Origin: Lignipirellula cremea
GTDB lineage: Bacteria; Planctomycetota; Planctomycetia; Pirellulales; Pirellulaceae
Direction: 5' to 3'
DNA length: 64,000 bases
Assembly (NCBI RefSeq): GCF_007751035.1
Contig: NZ_CP036433.1
Coordinates: forward strand, 3,577,001 to 3,641,000
Shown here: positions 1 to 8,939 of the stretch, piece by piece
Numbering within the stretch: the stretch's first letter is position 1
Layout: the number at the start of each line of letters is the position of its first letter
Notes under the pieces: model-generated
The model's input: only the letters and a program-made list of their open reading frames with translations
What the model was told of the DNA's origin: nothing
Databases searched by the model: none
Made by a program: the position numbers and the translations under genes

Positions 1-2
1 CG

Positions 3-749
3 CTTGACCTGTACTTGCCCGCAGGCGTGGAACGGCCGCCGCTGGTGATGTTTATCCATGGCGGCGGCTGGCAGTCGGGCAGTCGCAAGAAATGTCCTGT
101 CGCCTTTCTGACCGAGTCCGGCTATGCGGTCGCCAGCGTTAGCTATCGGCTGAGCGACACGGCCGTTTTCCCCGCCCAGATCCACGACTGCAAAGCGGCC
201 CTCCGCTGGCTCCGGGCGCATGCTGATGAGTACGGGTACGACGCTTCCCGCGTCGCTGTGGCCGGGACTTCGGCCGGCGGGCACCTGGCGACTCTGCTGG
301 GCGTAACGGCCGACGTGGCCGCACTGGAAGGCACGGTCGGCGGCAACGCCGATCAGAGCAGTCGCGTGCAGGCGATCGTCGATTACTACGGTCCTTCCGA
401 CTTTGTCCTGAGGGCGCGCACCCAGCCCGCCCGCGGCGAGGTGGTCGGCTCGCCTGTCTATAAGCTGCTGGGAGAACATCCCAGCGGGAACACGGCGCTG
501 GCCAGGTTGGCGAGCCCGGCCTTTCATGTCACGGCCGACGACCCGCCGCTGCTGGTGCTGCATGGCTCCAAGGATCCGAAAGTGCTGCTCGACCAGCCGG
601 AGCGGATTGTGGACGTCTATCAAAAACAAAAGCTCGACGTCAAATACGACCTGATCGACGGCGCCGGGCATGGCGGACCCGAGTTCACCTCGCCCGAGCG
701 CCGCCAGGAAGTCATCGAGTTCCTGGGCAAGCATCTGCGTCGCCAATAA
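3..749 (+). CDS. alpha/beta hydrolase, esterase/lipase-like (5' end outside window)
   Basis: Carboxylic-ester hydrolase-type alpha/beta hydrolase of the BD-FAE/esterase-lipase group. The frame is open to the left edge and reads LDLYLPAG before the first internal TTG at 15, so the true start lies upstream and about one strand of the core is missing. Counting from the TTG, the oxyanion-hole motif HGGGW is at residues 15-19 and the nucleophile elbow GTSAGG at 84-89 (Ser86). The acidic residue is probably in HGSKDPK and the catalytic His in GAGHGG near the C-terminus. The triad therefore looks complete. The substrate cannot be told from sequence. In planctomycetes such enzymes are often linked to acetylated polysaccharide breakdown, which is an inference here. 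The stop is 24 bp before folP, so the two may be cotranscribed. Confidence 0.85.
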   Translation, partial: LDLYLPAGVERPPLVMFIHGGGWQSGSRKKCPVAFLTESGYAVASVSYRLSDTAVFPAQIHDCKAALRWLRAHADEYGYDASRVAVAGTSAGGHLATLLGVTADVAALEGTVGGNADQSSRVQAIVDYYGPSDFVLRARTQPARGEVVGSPVYKLLGEHPSGNTALARLASPAFHVTADDPPLLVLHGSKDPKVLLDQPERIVDVYQKQKLDVKYDLIDGAGHGGPEFTSPERRQEVIEFLGKHLRRQ

Positions 750-773
750 AGTTGTCGCGGAAAGAGTCGCAGC

Positions 774-1661
774 ATGAGCAAGATGCACCCACGCCCGCCG
801 GCGCCCGCCCGTCCGCAGCCGGCCCCGTTCTGGCAACTGCGCAGCCGGTCGCTGGAGTTCGGCCGTTTGCCGGTGTTGATGGGCATTGTGAACGTCACCC
901 CTGACAGCTTCTCCGACGGCGGCAAGTTTTACGATAGCTCGGCCGCGGTCGACCAGGCGCTGCAACTGGCGGCAGACGGCGCGCTAATAGTCGATATCGG
1001 CGGCGAAAGCACGAGGCCCTACGCCGAGCCTGTCCCGCTGGACGAAGAACTGCGGCGGGTGATTCCTGTCGTCGAGGCCGTCTGCCAGCAGGCGTCGGTG
1101 ATCGTTTCGATCGACACCCTCAAGCCGGAAGTCGCCCGCCAGGCGATGCTGGCCGGGGCCGAAATCATTAACGACGTTTCCGGTCTGCGGGATCCGGCGA
1201 TGGTAGCGGTCGCTCTGGAAACGGGGGCCGGCGTTTGTGTGATGCACATGCAAGGCACGCCGGCGACGATGCAGGATAATCCCCAGTACGACGACGTCGT
1301 CGCCGAGGTCGGCTCCTGGCTGGCTGCCCGACGGGGGGAGTTGATCGAAGCCGGCCTGCAGGCCGAACGGATCTGTCTCGATCCGGGCATCGGCTTTGGC
1401 AAAACGAACCCGCAGAGCATCGCCCTGCTGAACTCCTGCGGGGAGTTCCATGCGGCCGGTGCGCCGCTGCTGGTCGGCCACTCCCGGAAAGGCTTTATCG
1501 GCCAGGCGATTGGCGACAAGACGGTCGACCGCACCCCCGGCGTGATTGGCGTCGCCCTGGCCCTGGCCCGACGAGGCGTGCAGGTGCTGCGGGTGCATGA
1601 TCCCGCCCCGTTACAGCAGGCGTTACTGTTGTTCGACATCGCTGGCGGGCTGGACGATTAG
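774..1661 (+). CDS. folP: dihydropteroate synthase
   Basis: Condenses 6-hydroxymethyl-7,8-dihydropterin diphosphate with p-aminobenzoate in cytosolic folate synthesis. Both family signatures are present: GIVNVTPDSFSDGG at residues 37-50 (pterin and diphosphate binding) and GESTRP at 77-82. Further along are INDVSG, the DPGIGFGK segment and the C-terminal HSRKGFIG, which carries the conserved Ser-Arg and Lys. The 295-residue length is normal, with a Pro-rich N-terminal extension of about 30 residues. ATG at 774 is preceded by a GGAAAGAG-like site; a second ATG lies three codons later. It follows the hydrolase by 24 bp and no other folate gene is nearby. Confidence 0.96.
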   Translation: MSKMHPRPPAPARPQPAPFWQLRSRSLEFGRLPVLMGIVNVTPDSFSDGGKFYDSSAAVDQALQLAADGALIVDIGGESTRPYAEPVPLDEELRRVIPVVEAVCQQASVIVSIDTLKPEVARQAMLAGAEIINDVSGLRDPAMVAVALETGAGVCVMHMQGTPATMQDNPQYDDVVAEVGSWLAARRGELIEAGLQAERICLDPGIGFGKTNPQSIALLNSCGEFHAAGAPLLVGHSRKGFIGQAIGDKTVDRTPGVIGVALALARRGVQVLRVHDPAPLQQALLLFDIAGGLDD

Positions 1662-1683
1662 CGGGGGGCGTTTGTCGACTCTT

Positions 1684-2286
1684 TTACCGCAGCCGTAAAC
1701 CGTCGCCGCACCAGCGTTCGAGGTTGTTCAGGCACCGATCAAACCAGGCGTCGTAGTCGTTGCCGACCCGCTCTTCTTTGATCTCGCACAGTTCATTCGC
1801 CCTGGCGACGGCGTTTTCGAACCGCGTTTGTACGTCATCAGGGGCCGGTGCAAAGCCGCCGCCTTCGCGCAGCTCTTCGTCGATTTCCGCGTCCCAGGCG
1901 TCGAAGACCAGGTCGTACTGCAGGTTGTCGGCCTGCTCGTCGTACTCTTCCAGGTCCGCATCGCTGGGCTCGCGTCCGCCAAAATCTGGAACGGGCGAGC
2001 GGATCGCGGTCCAGGTCATCTCCTGGCCGGGCGAAAAACGGATCACCAGCAGGCCAGGCTCCCATTCGACGCACCAGTACAGATCCTGCCCGTCGAGCAC
2101 ATAGCTGTAACGGGCCATCGTATGCAAAATGGCGAGCGGCCCTTGAATGTAGTCCTCTTCCGAGAGCGGTTTCAATTCGGCCTTCAGCCGTCGCAGGTAC
2201 GCCGCGTTCTCGGGCGGGACAGGCCCAACGTACAGCGACTGGTCTTCGCTCTTGGGATTCTCTTGCACAAAAATAACGTACTGCAT
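1684..2286 (-). CDS. hypothetical acidic protein, 200 residues
   Basis: I do not recognise this family. The protein is soluble-looking, with no signal peptide or membrane segment. It is strongly acidic, with Asp/Glu clusters at residues 105-145, and rich in Trp and Tyr (for example YWCVEW and AWFDR). It begins MQYVIFVQENP and ends in a Cys-containing segment RWCGDGLRLR. It converges on folP with a 22 bp gap and no obvious terminator. The ribosome site upstream of the ATG is weak. Codon use is like its neighbours, and no competing frame on either strand reads as a known protein, so it is probably a real gene of unknown function. Confidence 0.7.
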   Translation of the reverse strand: MQYVIFVQENPKSEDQSLYVGPVPPENAAYLRRLKAELKPLSEEDYIQGPLAILHTMARYSYVLDGQDLYWCVEWEPGLLVIRFSPGQEMTWTAIRSPVPDFGGREPSDADLEEYDEQADNLQYDLVFDAWDAEIDEELREGGGFAPAPDDVQTRFENAVARANELCEIKEERVGNDYDAWFDRCLNNLERWCGDGLRLR

Positions 2287-2392
2287 TCCGCTTGATCCGC
2301 TTCAGGGGTTGGGGCCGTCACGGGTCATTTTACTTCCGGCTGCGGAGAGCGGGAGGGGACGGGCCGCCGCGAGGACGTCAGGCATGTGAGCG

Positions 2393-3532
2393 TTAGATCG
2401 GCTGATCGAACGCTTTCGCGATGGAGCCGGCCAGCTGTTCCAGGGAATAGAATTTGGTCGCCAGGTTGCGGATGTGCGACAAGGTCGACGATTTGAGGAA
2501 CATGGTGCGGGCCAGGTGACGCGAGTCGTCCTGAATGCTTTCCACCCGATGCTTTCGTCGCTTCACATAGAGCGCGAGCGCATGTTCGACAAAGCGGATG
2601 TCGGTGCGGGCCAGTTCATCGGCCAGCACGGCGGCGGATTCCATCGCCATCGAAGCGCCGATGCCGGCCGTCGGTAGAAAGCCTGCGGCCGCATCGCCCA
2701 GCAGCACCACGCGGCCGCGCGTCCACTCGGCGGAGCGAACGTCGGACAGCTTCCAGTAGAACATGGAGGCGTTGTCGTCGGGCAGGTCGTCGAGCCAGGC
2801 GTCGACCAGCTGGCCCATGCCGGCGAACTGCTCGCGGATTCGCTGCCGCCGGCCGGGGCCCGGTTTTTCCCGTTCGTCGCCGGTCGGAGCGCCGGCAAAG
2901 ATCCCCACGCCGTCGCGAGTGGGATAGCCGCCGACAAATCGTCCTGTTCCCCAGTGTTCGATAAACGTTCCCGCCGGAGCGCTCGCCAGGTCCGCATACC
3001 AGACCCAGCCGCCCCAGCCTGTGTGATAATACGGCTGGTCGCCAAAGACCATTTGCCGCACACAAGAGTGCAGACCATCGGCCCCCACGACCAGGTCGAA
3101 CGTTTCCTGTTCGCCCGTGCTGAAGGTCGCGGTGACTTCCTCGCCTTGCTGCTGGAGCGATGCAAGCGACGTGCTGAAACGCAGGTCGGCGTCGCCCAGG
3201 GACTGGTGCAGGAGGTGGATGAGTTGCGGACGCGTGCAGCTCAAGTTCGGGCCGAAACGGTCGCTGATCGGTCCCATCGACCAGTGCTTGACCAGCTCGC
3301 CATGGTTGTCGCGGACCTCGTAGTCCGTGCACTCCATGCTGTCGGCGGCAAAGCGTTCATACAGCGACAGACCATGCAGCACGCGGGAGCCCAGCGGCCA
3401 GAGTCCCAGCATGTAGCCGGCGTGTTCAAAGTCGGGAGCCCTTTCCACAAGCGTCGCCTGCTGGCCGCGCTGCCGCAGCAAAGCAGCCAGCGTCATGCCG
3501 CCGATTCCGGCGCCAACAATCAGGATTCGCAT
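2393..3532 (-). CDS. FAD-dependent monooxygenase/oxidoreductase
   Basis: Class A flavoprotein monooxygenase-like protein of 379 residues. The N-terminal Rossmann motif GAGIGG (residues 7-12) binds the ADP part of FAD. The mid-protein DG motif is in VVGADGLHSCVR (about 149-159), and the second FAD motif GDAAAGFLPTAGIG is at about 279-292. The usual His after GDAA is Ala here. I chose ATG at 3530-3532 because the minus strand reads TTGGAGGAAACCATG: GGAGGAA is an ideal ribosome site for this ATG, while the upstream TTG in the same frame would overlap it. No partner genes suggest a substrate. Related proteins act on aromatic or polyketide-like compounds, which is only a family-level hint. Confidence 0.88.
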   Translation of the reverse strand: MRILIVGAGIGGMTLAALLRQRGQQATLVERAPDFEHAGYMLGLWPLGSRVLHGLSLYERFAADSMECTDYEVRDNHGELVKHWSMGPISDRFGPNLSCTRPQLIHLLHQSLGDADLRFSTSLASLQQQGEEVTATFSTGEQETFDLVVGADGLHSCVRQMVFGDQPYYHTGWGGWVWYADLASAPAGTFIEHWGTGRFVGGYPTRDGVGIFAGAPTGDEREKPGPGRRQRIREQFAGMGQLVDAWLDDLPDDNASMFYWKLSDVRSAEWTRGRVVLLGDAAAGFLPTAGIGASMAMESAAVLADELARTDIRFVEHALALYVKRRKHRVESIQDDSRHLARTMFLKSSTLSHIRNLATKFYSLEQLAGSIAKAFDQPI

Positions 3533-3627
3533 GGTTTCCTCCAAGGGGGACGAACGTCATGGGCGCGCCATGTGCGTGCGGTGCTGCGCGGGGCGGAAGT
3601 GGCGCGTGCTGGCTGTTCTCACGTGTT

Positions 3628-4092
3628 CTAACCGTGCAGCTCGTCTTCGAAAAGGTATTCCGGGCGATAAACCGCATGATGCCGCTTGAGCATCTGCAGG
3701 TATACGTCCTGAAAGGTCATGCGACGATGCAGGCTTGCCTGGTTGGTAATGTTGTCGGTTGTTGCCTGCAGGTCGGCTTCGTTGACGCGAAACACGCCAA
3801 ACCCCAGCTGCCAGGAAAAACCTCGGTTAAAGGAGAGCTGTTCATTCATCCAGCGGGCGGAAGACGCTTTGATTACGCGGGTCAGGTCGTCTACCGCGAG
3901 CGTTGGCCCGCACTCGACCAGCAAGTGAACATGGTCCGGCGCGCCGCCAATCTGCAGCGGCGCGGCGTGTTTCCCCTGAAGTTGATTGGCAAGGTAGGCG
4001 TGCAGCCGTTGTTCCACCGGGGAGGAAATGGCCCGTTGCCCGTGCCGGACGGCAAAAACCAGGTGATAGAAAAGTCGCGGAGATTTGCCCAT
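3628..4092 (-). CDS. IS200-like / REP-associated Y1 transposase, catalytic Tyr replaced by Asn
   Basis: A 154-residue Y1_Tnp (TnpA-like) protein. The HUH metal-binding motif is intact as HVH at residues 54-56, within APDHVHLLVE. The catalytic helix normally reads Tyr-Ile-x-Asn-Gln followed by two His. Here it reads DNITNQASLHRRM, so the Tyr position is Asn114 (codon at 3751-3753) and the first His is Leu. AAC differs from TAC by one base. The frame is otherwise intact and the typical FQD..Y ending is present. I see no clear IS200-type terminal hairpins or accessory tnpB gene. It lies between the FAD gene and citrate synthase. It is most likely a recently inactivated or domesticated RAYT-type protein. 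Confidence 0.85.
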   Translation of the reverse strand: MGKSPRLFYHLVFAVRHGQRAISSPVEQRLHAYLANQLQGKHAAPLQIGGAPDHVHLLVECGPTLAVDDLTRVIKASSARWMNEQLSFNRGFSWQLGFGVFRVNEADLQATTDNITNQASLHRRMTFQDVYLQMLKRHHAVYRPEYLFEDELHG

Positions 4093-4354
4093 GATCCGCC
4101 TTGGTTCCCTTCACAGAGCGGGCGCCAGACGCGCGAGGGCCAGGTGAATGGCCCGATGTTTTGCTCCAGCGAGTGATCACATACTGTTTACCTTAGCAAA
4201 AAATGTTTTGCCTGCCAGCCAAAGGGAGGTCGTAAGTAACACGCTGATCGCAGCCGGGTTGACCTGGCGACACGGGCCGCGGATCGTTGCATGAAACGGG
4301 GTTGTCACGTAAAACACGGAAAGCTAATCCCCCCTGGCCCAAGTGAGCTTCCCC

Positions 4355-5476
4355 ATGAGCGAATTGATTTACAGTCCGGGTCTCGAAGGCGTAGTGGCCG
4401 GGGAGACGTCGATCAGCACCATCGCCGATGGGCTGCGGTATCGCGGCTATTCGATCGAGGACCTGGCCGATCATGCGACGTTTGAAGAAACCGCTTACCT
4501 GCTGCTCTACGGGGAGCTGCCGACCGCCAGCGAACGGGACAGCTTTGCCCGCCGTCTGGCCGACTTTGCGCCGGTCGATCCCACGCTGCTGGATATCATT
4601 GCGAAGCTGCCGCTGTCCACGCCGATGATGGATGTGATGCGGACCGGCTGCAGCCTGCTGGCCCACTGGGATCCTGAGACGGCCGACAACAGCCACGACG
4701 CCAACTTGCGCAAGGCCGAACGCCTGCTGGCCCAGTTGCCCGTCATCATGGCGGCCCGCGAACGCTTGCGTCAGGGAGAATCGCCGATTCATCCCGACGC
4801 GACCCGTTCCCTGGCGAGCAACCTGCTCTGGATGTTGCGCGGAACCGAACCGAGCGAGCGCAGCATCAAGGCGATGGATGTCTCGCTGATTCTGTATGCC
4901 GAGCATGAGTTTAACGCCTCGACCTTTACCGCCAGGGTGATCTGCTCGACGCTGTCGGATCTGCACTCTTCGATTACCGGGGCGATTGGCGCCTTGAAGG
5001 GAGCCCTTCACGGCGGAGCGAATGAACGGGTGATGGAAGTGCTTGACGAAGTCGGTTCGCCCGACAAGGCGGAAGCCTGGGTCCGCGATGCGCTGGCTCG
5101 CAAAGTCCGCATCATGGGGTTCGGCCATCGGGTGTACAAAACGGGCGATCCGCGAGCGCGTTACCTGAAATCCCTGTGCCAGCAACTGGCCAGCGAAACG
5201 GGTAACAAGCCGATGGAGCAGATGGCGGAAGTCATTGAAACGATCGTCACCGGCGAGAAGGGCTTGCCGCCCAATCTCGACTGGCCGAGCGCCCGACTGT
5301 ACCACTACATGGAACTGCCGGTCGATCTTTACACGCCATTGTTTGTGCTCAGCCGCGTGGTGGGCTGGAGCGCCCATGTGATCGAACAGCTCGACAACAA
5401 CCGGCTGATTCGCCCCCGTTCCCGCTACGTCGGCGCCGAAGCTCGCAGCTGGAAGCCAGTAGCACAGCGCGGGTAG
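4355..5476 (+). CDS. gltA: citrate synthase
   Basis: Condenses acetyl-CoA and oxaloacetate at the entry of the TCA cycle. Its 373 residues make it the short bacterial/archaeal type rather than the E. coli-like long form. Catalytic residues are His219 in HGGANE, His258 in GFGHRVYK and Asp324 in the PVDLYTPLF segment. The conserved start SELIYSPGLEGVVAGET supports ATG at 4355. A GTG four codons upstream (4343) is possible, but neither has a good Shine-Dalgarno. A 2-methylcitrate synthase role cannot be excluded by sequence, but no prp genes are near. It converges on the LPS-transport-like gene. Confidence 0.95.
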   Translation: MSELIYSPGLEGVVAGETSISTIADGLRYRGYSIEDLADHATFEETAYLLLYGELPTASERDSFARRLADFAPVDPTLLDIIAKLPLSTPMMDVMRTGCSLLAHWDPETADNSHDANLRKAERLLAQLPVIMAARERLRQGESPIHPDATRSLASNLLWMLRGTEPSERSIKAMDVSLILYAEHEFNASTFTARVICSTLSDLHSSITGAIGALKGALHGGANERVMEVLDEVGSPDKAEAWVRDALARKVRIMGFGHRVYKTGDPRARYLKSLCQQLASETGNKPMEQMAEVIETIVTGEKGLPPNLDWPSARLYHYMELPVDLYTPLFVLSRVVGWSAHVIEQLDNNRLIRPRSRYVGAEARSWKPVAQRG

Positions 5477-5765
5477 TTGTTAATGGTAAATCGTTCTTTG
5501 TTCTTTGCTCGTCGTTCTTCGTTTGTGGTGCGACAGGACGGATGTTTTGCCTGTAGAACGGGCGATGCTGCCCGTTTGCGATTGCTGGATCGAAGGGGAG
5601 ACGGGGTCGCAGGTAAACGCGGGACACGCAGGAAACTTCGTACGGTTTTGCCGGTGCTTTCGTCCAACGCGACGGGCGGGAGCGACTATCGTACGGAGTT
5701 TCGAAGCCCGCAGAAGTTTCTTTCGCCGAACGGACTTGTGGCCAGGGCCACTACCTTGAAAGCGA
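5477..5765. other. convergent intergenic spacer, no gene seen
   Basis: This 289 bp spacer lies between the ends of citrate synthase and the LptC/LptA-like gene. Open frames through it have poor codon use and no recognisable protein. It contains a T-rich stretch with CGTCGTTCTTCG near 5507, and similar TCGTTCGTCG text recurs in the spacer at 12188-12210, possibly an interspersed intergenic motif. No convincing terminator hairpin was found. Confidence 0.5.
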
Positions 5766-8700
5766 TCAGCGGCGGGAACTGCTGGAGTTGAGAGCGCCGA
5801 AGTTGGTCAGGTCGAGCTCTTCGGCGTCATCGACGCGAATCTGGTTGAGACTGCGCCAATAGTAGATGATGCGGGCCGAGGCGTGCGACCATTCGTCGCC
5901 GATGCGCGCCTGCTGGGTGATTTCGGCGTCGTTGCGGCCGTCGCCTCGCAGCACGAGCAGGTCTTTCGACTCGGTGTACGACAGGCGGTCGGCCCGGGCC
6001 GTCATGGTCGGGCGTTCCACGTAAACGTTCCCCTGGGCGAGCAGCTCAAACGCTTTCCGCGAGGGAGTGATCTGGGGGCCGCGTTCGACCAGATTCAAGT
6101 GATCGCACGTCACCTGGACGCCCTGGCTGCCGAACGATTCGGGACGGTCGATCAGCAGGACTTCGTCCCAGCGGGCGATCGGTCCGTAAACGGTTTTGAC
6201 CTTGCCGTACAAATCAATCTCTCGACGGTGGATGTTGCCGACGACCTCTTTCTGGAACTCGACTTTCAGATAGTTCAGCTCGGCCGGTTTGGCCGCTGCG
6301 GCAACCGCGCCGGCGGCTGGCTGGGCAGGCGCCTGGAGCGGTCCGGGGCTCATTTGCTGGACGTTGCCGTAACGGGCCGAACTGATCCAGCCGGGCCCGT
6401 CGGCGTGCAGCTCGCCCGTCAGCTGGTCGATCAGCAGGCTGCCGGCCTGCAGCTGGTCAAAGGCAGTGACCGCGTTGTTTTCTTCGGTGCGGTTTTTGAG
6501 GACCACGCCGTTAGAGAAGGTAAAGCGGCGCGCCTGGGCTTTGTCGTTCTTTTTGGGATCCGCAAAATCAACGCGCTGGTCGAACGCGACTTCCAGCATG
6601 CCCGTCAGTACTTGCTGGCTTTCGGTGGTCGCGTGGACTTCCTCCAGGAAGCGGGCGACCACGCCGTCGAAATCCATTCGGCGTCGCCAGGCGATCGTCA
6701 CCCAGGGCGGCGTCTGTCCCAGGCCGGCCAGCTTATGGCTGCTGGTTTCCTGTGTCGGCGAGCCGTTCTGCCCAGCTTGCTGGCGGGCCGAGACAAGCGG
6801 CAAGGTCATGGAGCCAGGGCCGTTGATCCAGAGCTGATTGCGGCCGCGATCCAGCTGGATGTTGCCGCCTTTGGCGACCATGCCGCGGGCCGAGACGGTG
6901 GCCGGCTGGCCGATCACCTGCAGGAAGGTTTGCGGCGACTGGGCTTTTTTGACTTCAAGCGTGTCGCCGGTGACGACCAGCGGGGCTTCGCCCAGTTTCT
7001 CGGTTTGCGTTTCCTTCACACGGGCGTTGCCGCTGACCGCGATGTTGTCGATCACGGTGACCTTGCCGGACTGCACGGCGTCGACCCGCACCAGATCGCC
7101 GGAGACATCAAACCGGGATTGGGCTTCACCGCTGGCGCCAAACAGCCCGTTGCCCGGCCCTGAGGAGGTGGCGGCGGAACCGACCGGCGGACGCATGCTG
7201 TCGTCGCCTGGCGCCAGCGGGATGCTGGGATCGGCCTGGCGGACGAACGCTTCAAAACGCTGGGTGGAGCCGGTCAAGCGAGGCGAATCGATACGCACCT
7301 GTCCCAGAGCGACCATGCGATCGATCTGCATCTGGGTTTTCACCCCATCCGGCGAACTGGCCAGGGCGGGCGAGGCAGGATCGGGGAAGACGGGCGCTTC
7401 ATGAAACCAGACGAACATCTGCGCGGCAGAGAAACCGCCGAAGGGTTCGACCCGCACTGAGGCGGAATCGTCAAGCGTGAGCAGGTACTGGCCGGCCTCG
7501 GCCGGTTCGATCCGCAGGCTCTTCTTCCAGGTGACTTCAAACGGCTGATCGGCTTTGCCGCCATCGTCGGAAGGGACTGGCGCCTGGCCTTCGATGCGGC
7601 CCGGCCCTTCCGCCCAGACGGGGCCGAACTTGTGCGTTTCGGAAAGTTCGTACTCCAGCTGTCGGGCGTACATCCAGCGGCTGCCCTGGCGGAGGGCGAC
7701 CTGCTGATCGCCGGCCAGGTGCACGCGGTTGTTGACGGTGGTGAACTCAAGGTAATTGCCGATCGCGGAAGCATCGCGCGACGGGGCTTCCAGTTTGACC
7801 GGCTGCCCCACGGCGACAATGCGCCGCAGATCCAGCTGGGCGGAGAATTTCGAATTGTCGTCAGCCTCGTCGTCATTAGCCTTGTCGCTGGCGGGAGTGT
7901 CGCCGGGCGAAGTCGAGCTGGCAGGGTCGTCTTTCTTTTCGTCAAACTCCAGCAGCAGATACTGGCAGGCGAGCGAATCGCTGGGGCCGTCGGGGTAGTG
8001 CTTGAACACATCGACATTCCGTTTGAACCAGGCGTTGCGACCGACAAAGTCAAACTGGAACGGCCCGTCGCAGCTAATCTCGATCGGTCCTTCATTGTTG
8101 TCGGCAGTTGCCTGGCCGGGCTGCGGGGGAGCGGCCGCTACGGAGTCGCCCGGCGTGCTGGACATCAGTTTCCCGGCGCCGCCGGCGTCGATCACAAACT
8201 TGTCCACATGCACCAGCGACAGGGTCTTCAGGGCGCCAAAGCTGGACGCCGTTTTTGACGAAGATCCGCTGTCCTGGGGCAGGAGCACAATGGTGAGATC
8301 ACGTCCGCTGCCGTGGCTTTGCCCCATGCGGAAGGCGACCGGATGCACGGTCCAGACGCGCGACTCGGTGATCTGCACATGCTTGGTGCGAATGTCGAGT
8401 CGGTCGTCGGCGCCTGGTTCGCTTTCGGGGCTGAAAATGTGGATCTCGCCCAGCAGTCGACCGCCAACCAGCTTGCCAATTTCGGCCCGGCTGAGATCGA
8501 GCTCGTTATCGAAGTTCAGCACGGCGCCTTCGGGCGCCCTCATGACGATGGGGCGGACCGGCTTGTCGTCGTCGGCCTGTTTTTTGGACTGGAAGATCAG
8601 GGTCAGCGGTTTGACTTCCATCTGGCCGCCGGGCAGCGTGCGATAATCTTCGAAGAGCAGCTGGCCCTGTTCTGTTTCCAGAACTTTGGGGCTGGCCAGC

Positions 8701-8906
8701 TCCCAGGCATCAGGACCAAACAGGGCGGCCAGTCCCTGGCGGCGGGCCATTTCCGAAGTGCTGGCGGCCTGCCCGGCCTGAACGGGGCCCGAAGAGCGAA
8801 GCCGGGCTTGCGGTTCCAGGAAGCGGACCGCCGTGAGCGCATAGAGCCAGTAAACCGCTAAGACAACGGTAAACGAGGAGGCGAAACGCATCACGGATTT
8901 GGGCAT
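5766..8906 (-). CDS. LptC/LptA (OstA)-like envelope protein, 1046 residues
   Basis: Predicted inner-membrane-anchored periplasmic protein. A single N-terminal hydrophobic segment (about residues 7-27) is followed by about 1000 residues of beta-rich sequence. At the C-terminus an OstA/LptA-like jellyroll stretch reads NVYVERPTMTARADRLSY and then LVLRGDGRNDAEI. A second similar stretch, near residues 620-690, contains VSGNARVKE and then a VTGDTLEV turn. E. coli LptC and LptA are each under 200 residues, so this could be a fused, repeated bridge for LPS transport across the periplasm. The context is strong: it follows kdsC by 33 bp and kdsD precedes that, as in the E. coli kdsD-kdsC-lptC-lptA locus. 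No lptB follows. ATG at 8906 is used; a second Met five codons in is possible. Function is inferred from context and weak motifs. Confidence 0.7.
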   Translation of the reverse strand: MPKSVMRFASSFTVVLAVYWLYALTAVRFLEPQARLRSSGPVQAGQAASTSEMARRQGLAALFGPDAWELASPKVLETEQGQLLFEDYRTLPGGQMEVKPLTLIFQSKKQADDDKPVRPIVMRAPEGAVLNFDNELDLSRAEIGKLVGGRLLGEIHIFSPESEPGADDRLDIRTKHVQITESRVWTVHPVAFRMGQSHGSGRDLTIVLLPQDSGSSSKTASSFGALKTLSLVHVDKFVIDAGGAGKLMSSTPGDSVAAAPPQPGQATADNNEGPIEISCDGPFQFDFVGRNAWFKRNVDVFKHYPDGPSDSLACQYLLLEFDEKKDDPASSTSPGDTPASDKANDDEADDNSKFSAQLDLRRIVAVGQPVKLEAPSRDASAIGNYLEFTTVNNRVHLAGDQQVALRQGSRWMYARQLEYELSETHKFGPVWAEGPGRIEGQAPVPSDDGGKADQPFEVTWKKSLRIEPAEAGQYLLTLDDSASVRVEPFGGFSAAQMFVWFHEAPVFPDPASPALASSPDGVKTQMQIDRMVALGQVRIDSPRLTGSTQRFEAFVRQADPSIPLAPGDDSMRPPVGSAATSSGPGNGLFGASGEAQSRFDVSGDLVRVDAVQSGKVTVIDNIAVSGNARVKETQTEKLGEAPLVVTGDTLEVKKAQSPQTFLQVIGQPATVSARGMVAKGGNIQLDRGRNQLWINGPGSMTLPLVSARQQAGQNGSPTQETSSHKLAGLGQTPPWVTIAWRRRMDFDGVVARFLEEVHATTESQQVLTGMLEVAFDQRVDFADPKKNDKAQARRFTFSNGVVLKNRTEENNAVTAFDQLQAGSLLIDQLTGELHADGPGWISSARYGNVQQMSPGPLQAPAQPAAGAVAAAAKPAELNYLKVEFQKEVVGNIHRREIDLYGKVKTVYGPIARWDEVLLIDRPESFGSQGVQVTCDHLNLVERGPQITPSRKAFELLAQGNVYVERPTMTARADRLSYTESKDLLVLRGDGRNDAEITQQARIGDEWSHASARIIYYWRSLNQIRVDDAEELDLTNFGALNSSSSRR

Positions 8907-8939
8907 AGATTACGGGCAGGCGTGCAACGACGCCATCAA

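Noticed and set aside
5477-5791. Plus-strand frame after citrate synthase
   Set aside because: The translation is Arg/Phe-rich without structure and it runs into the facing LptC/LptA-like gene.
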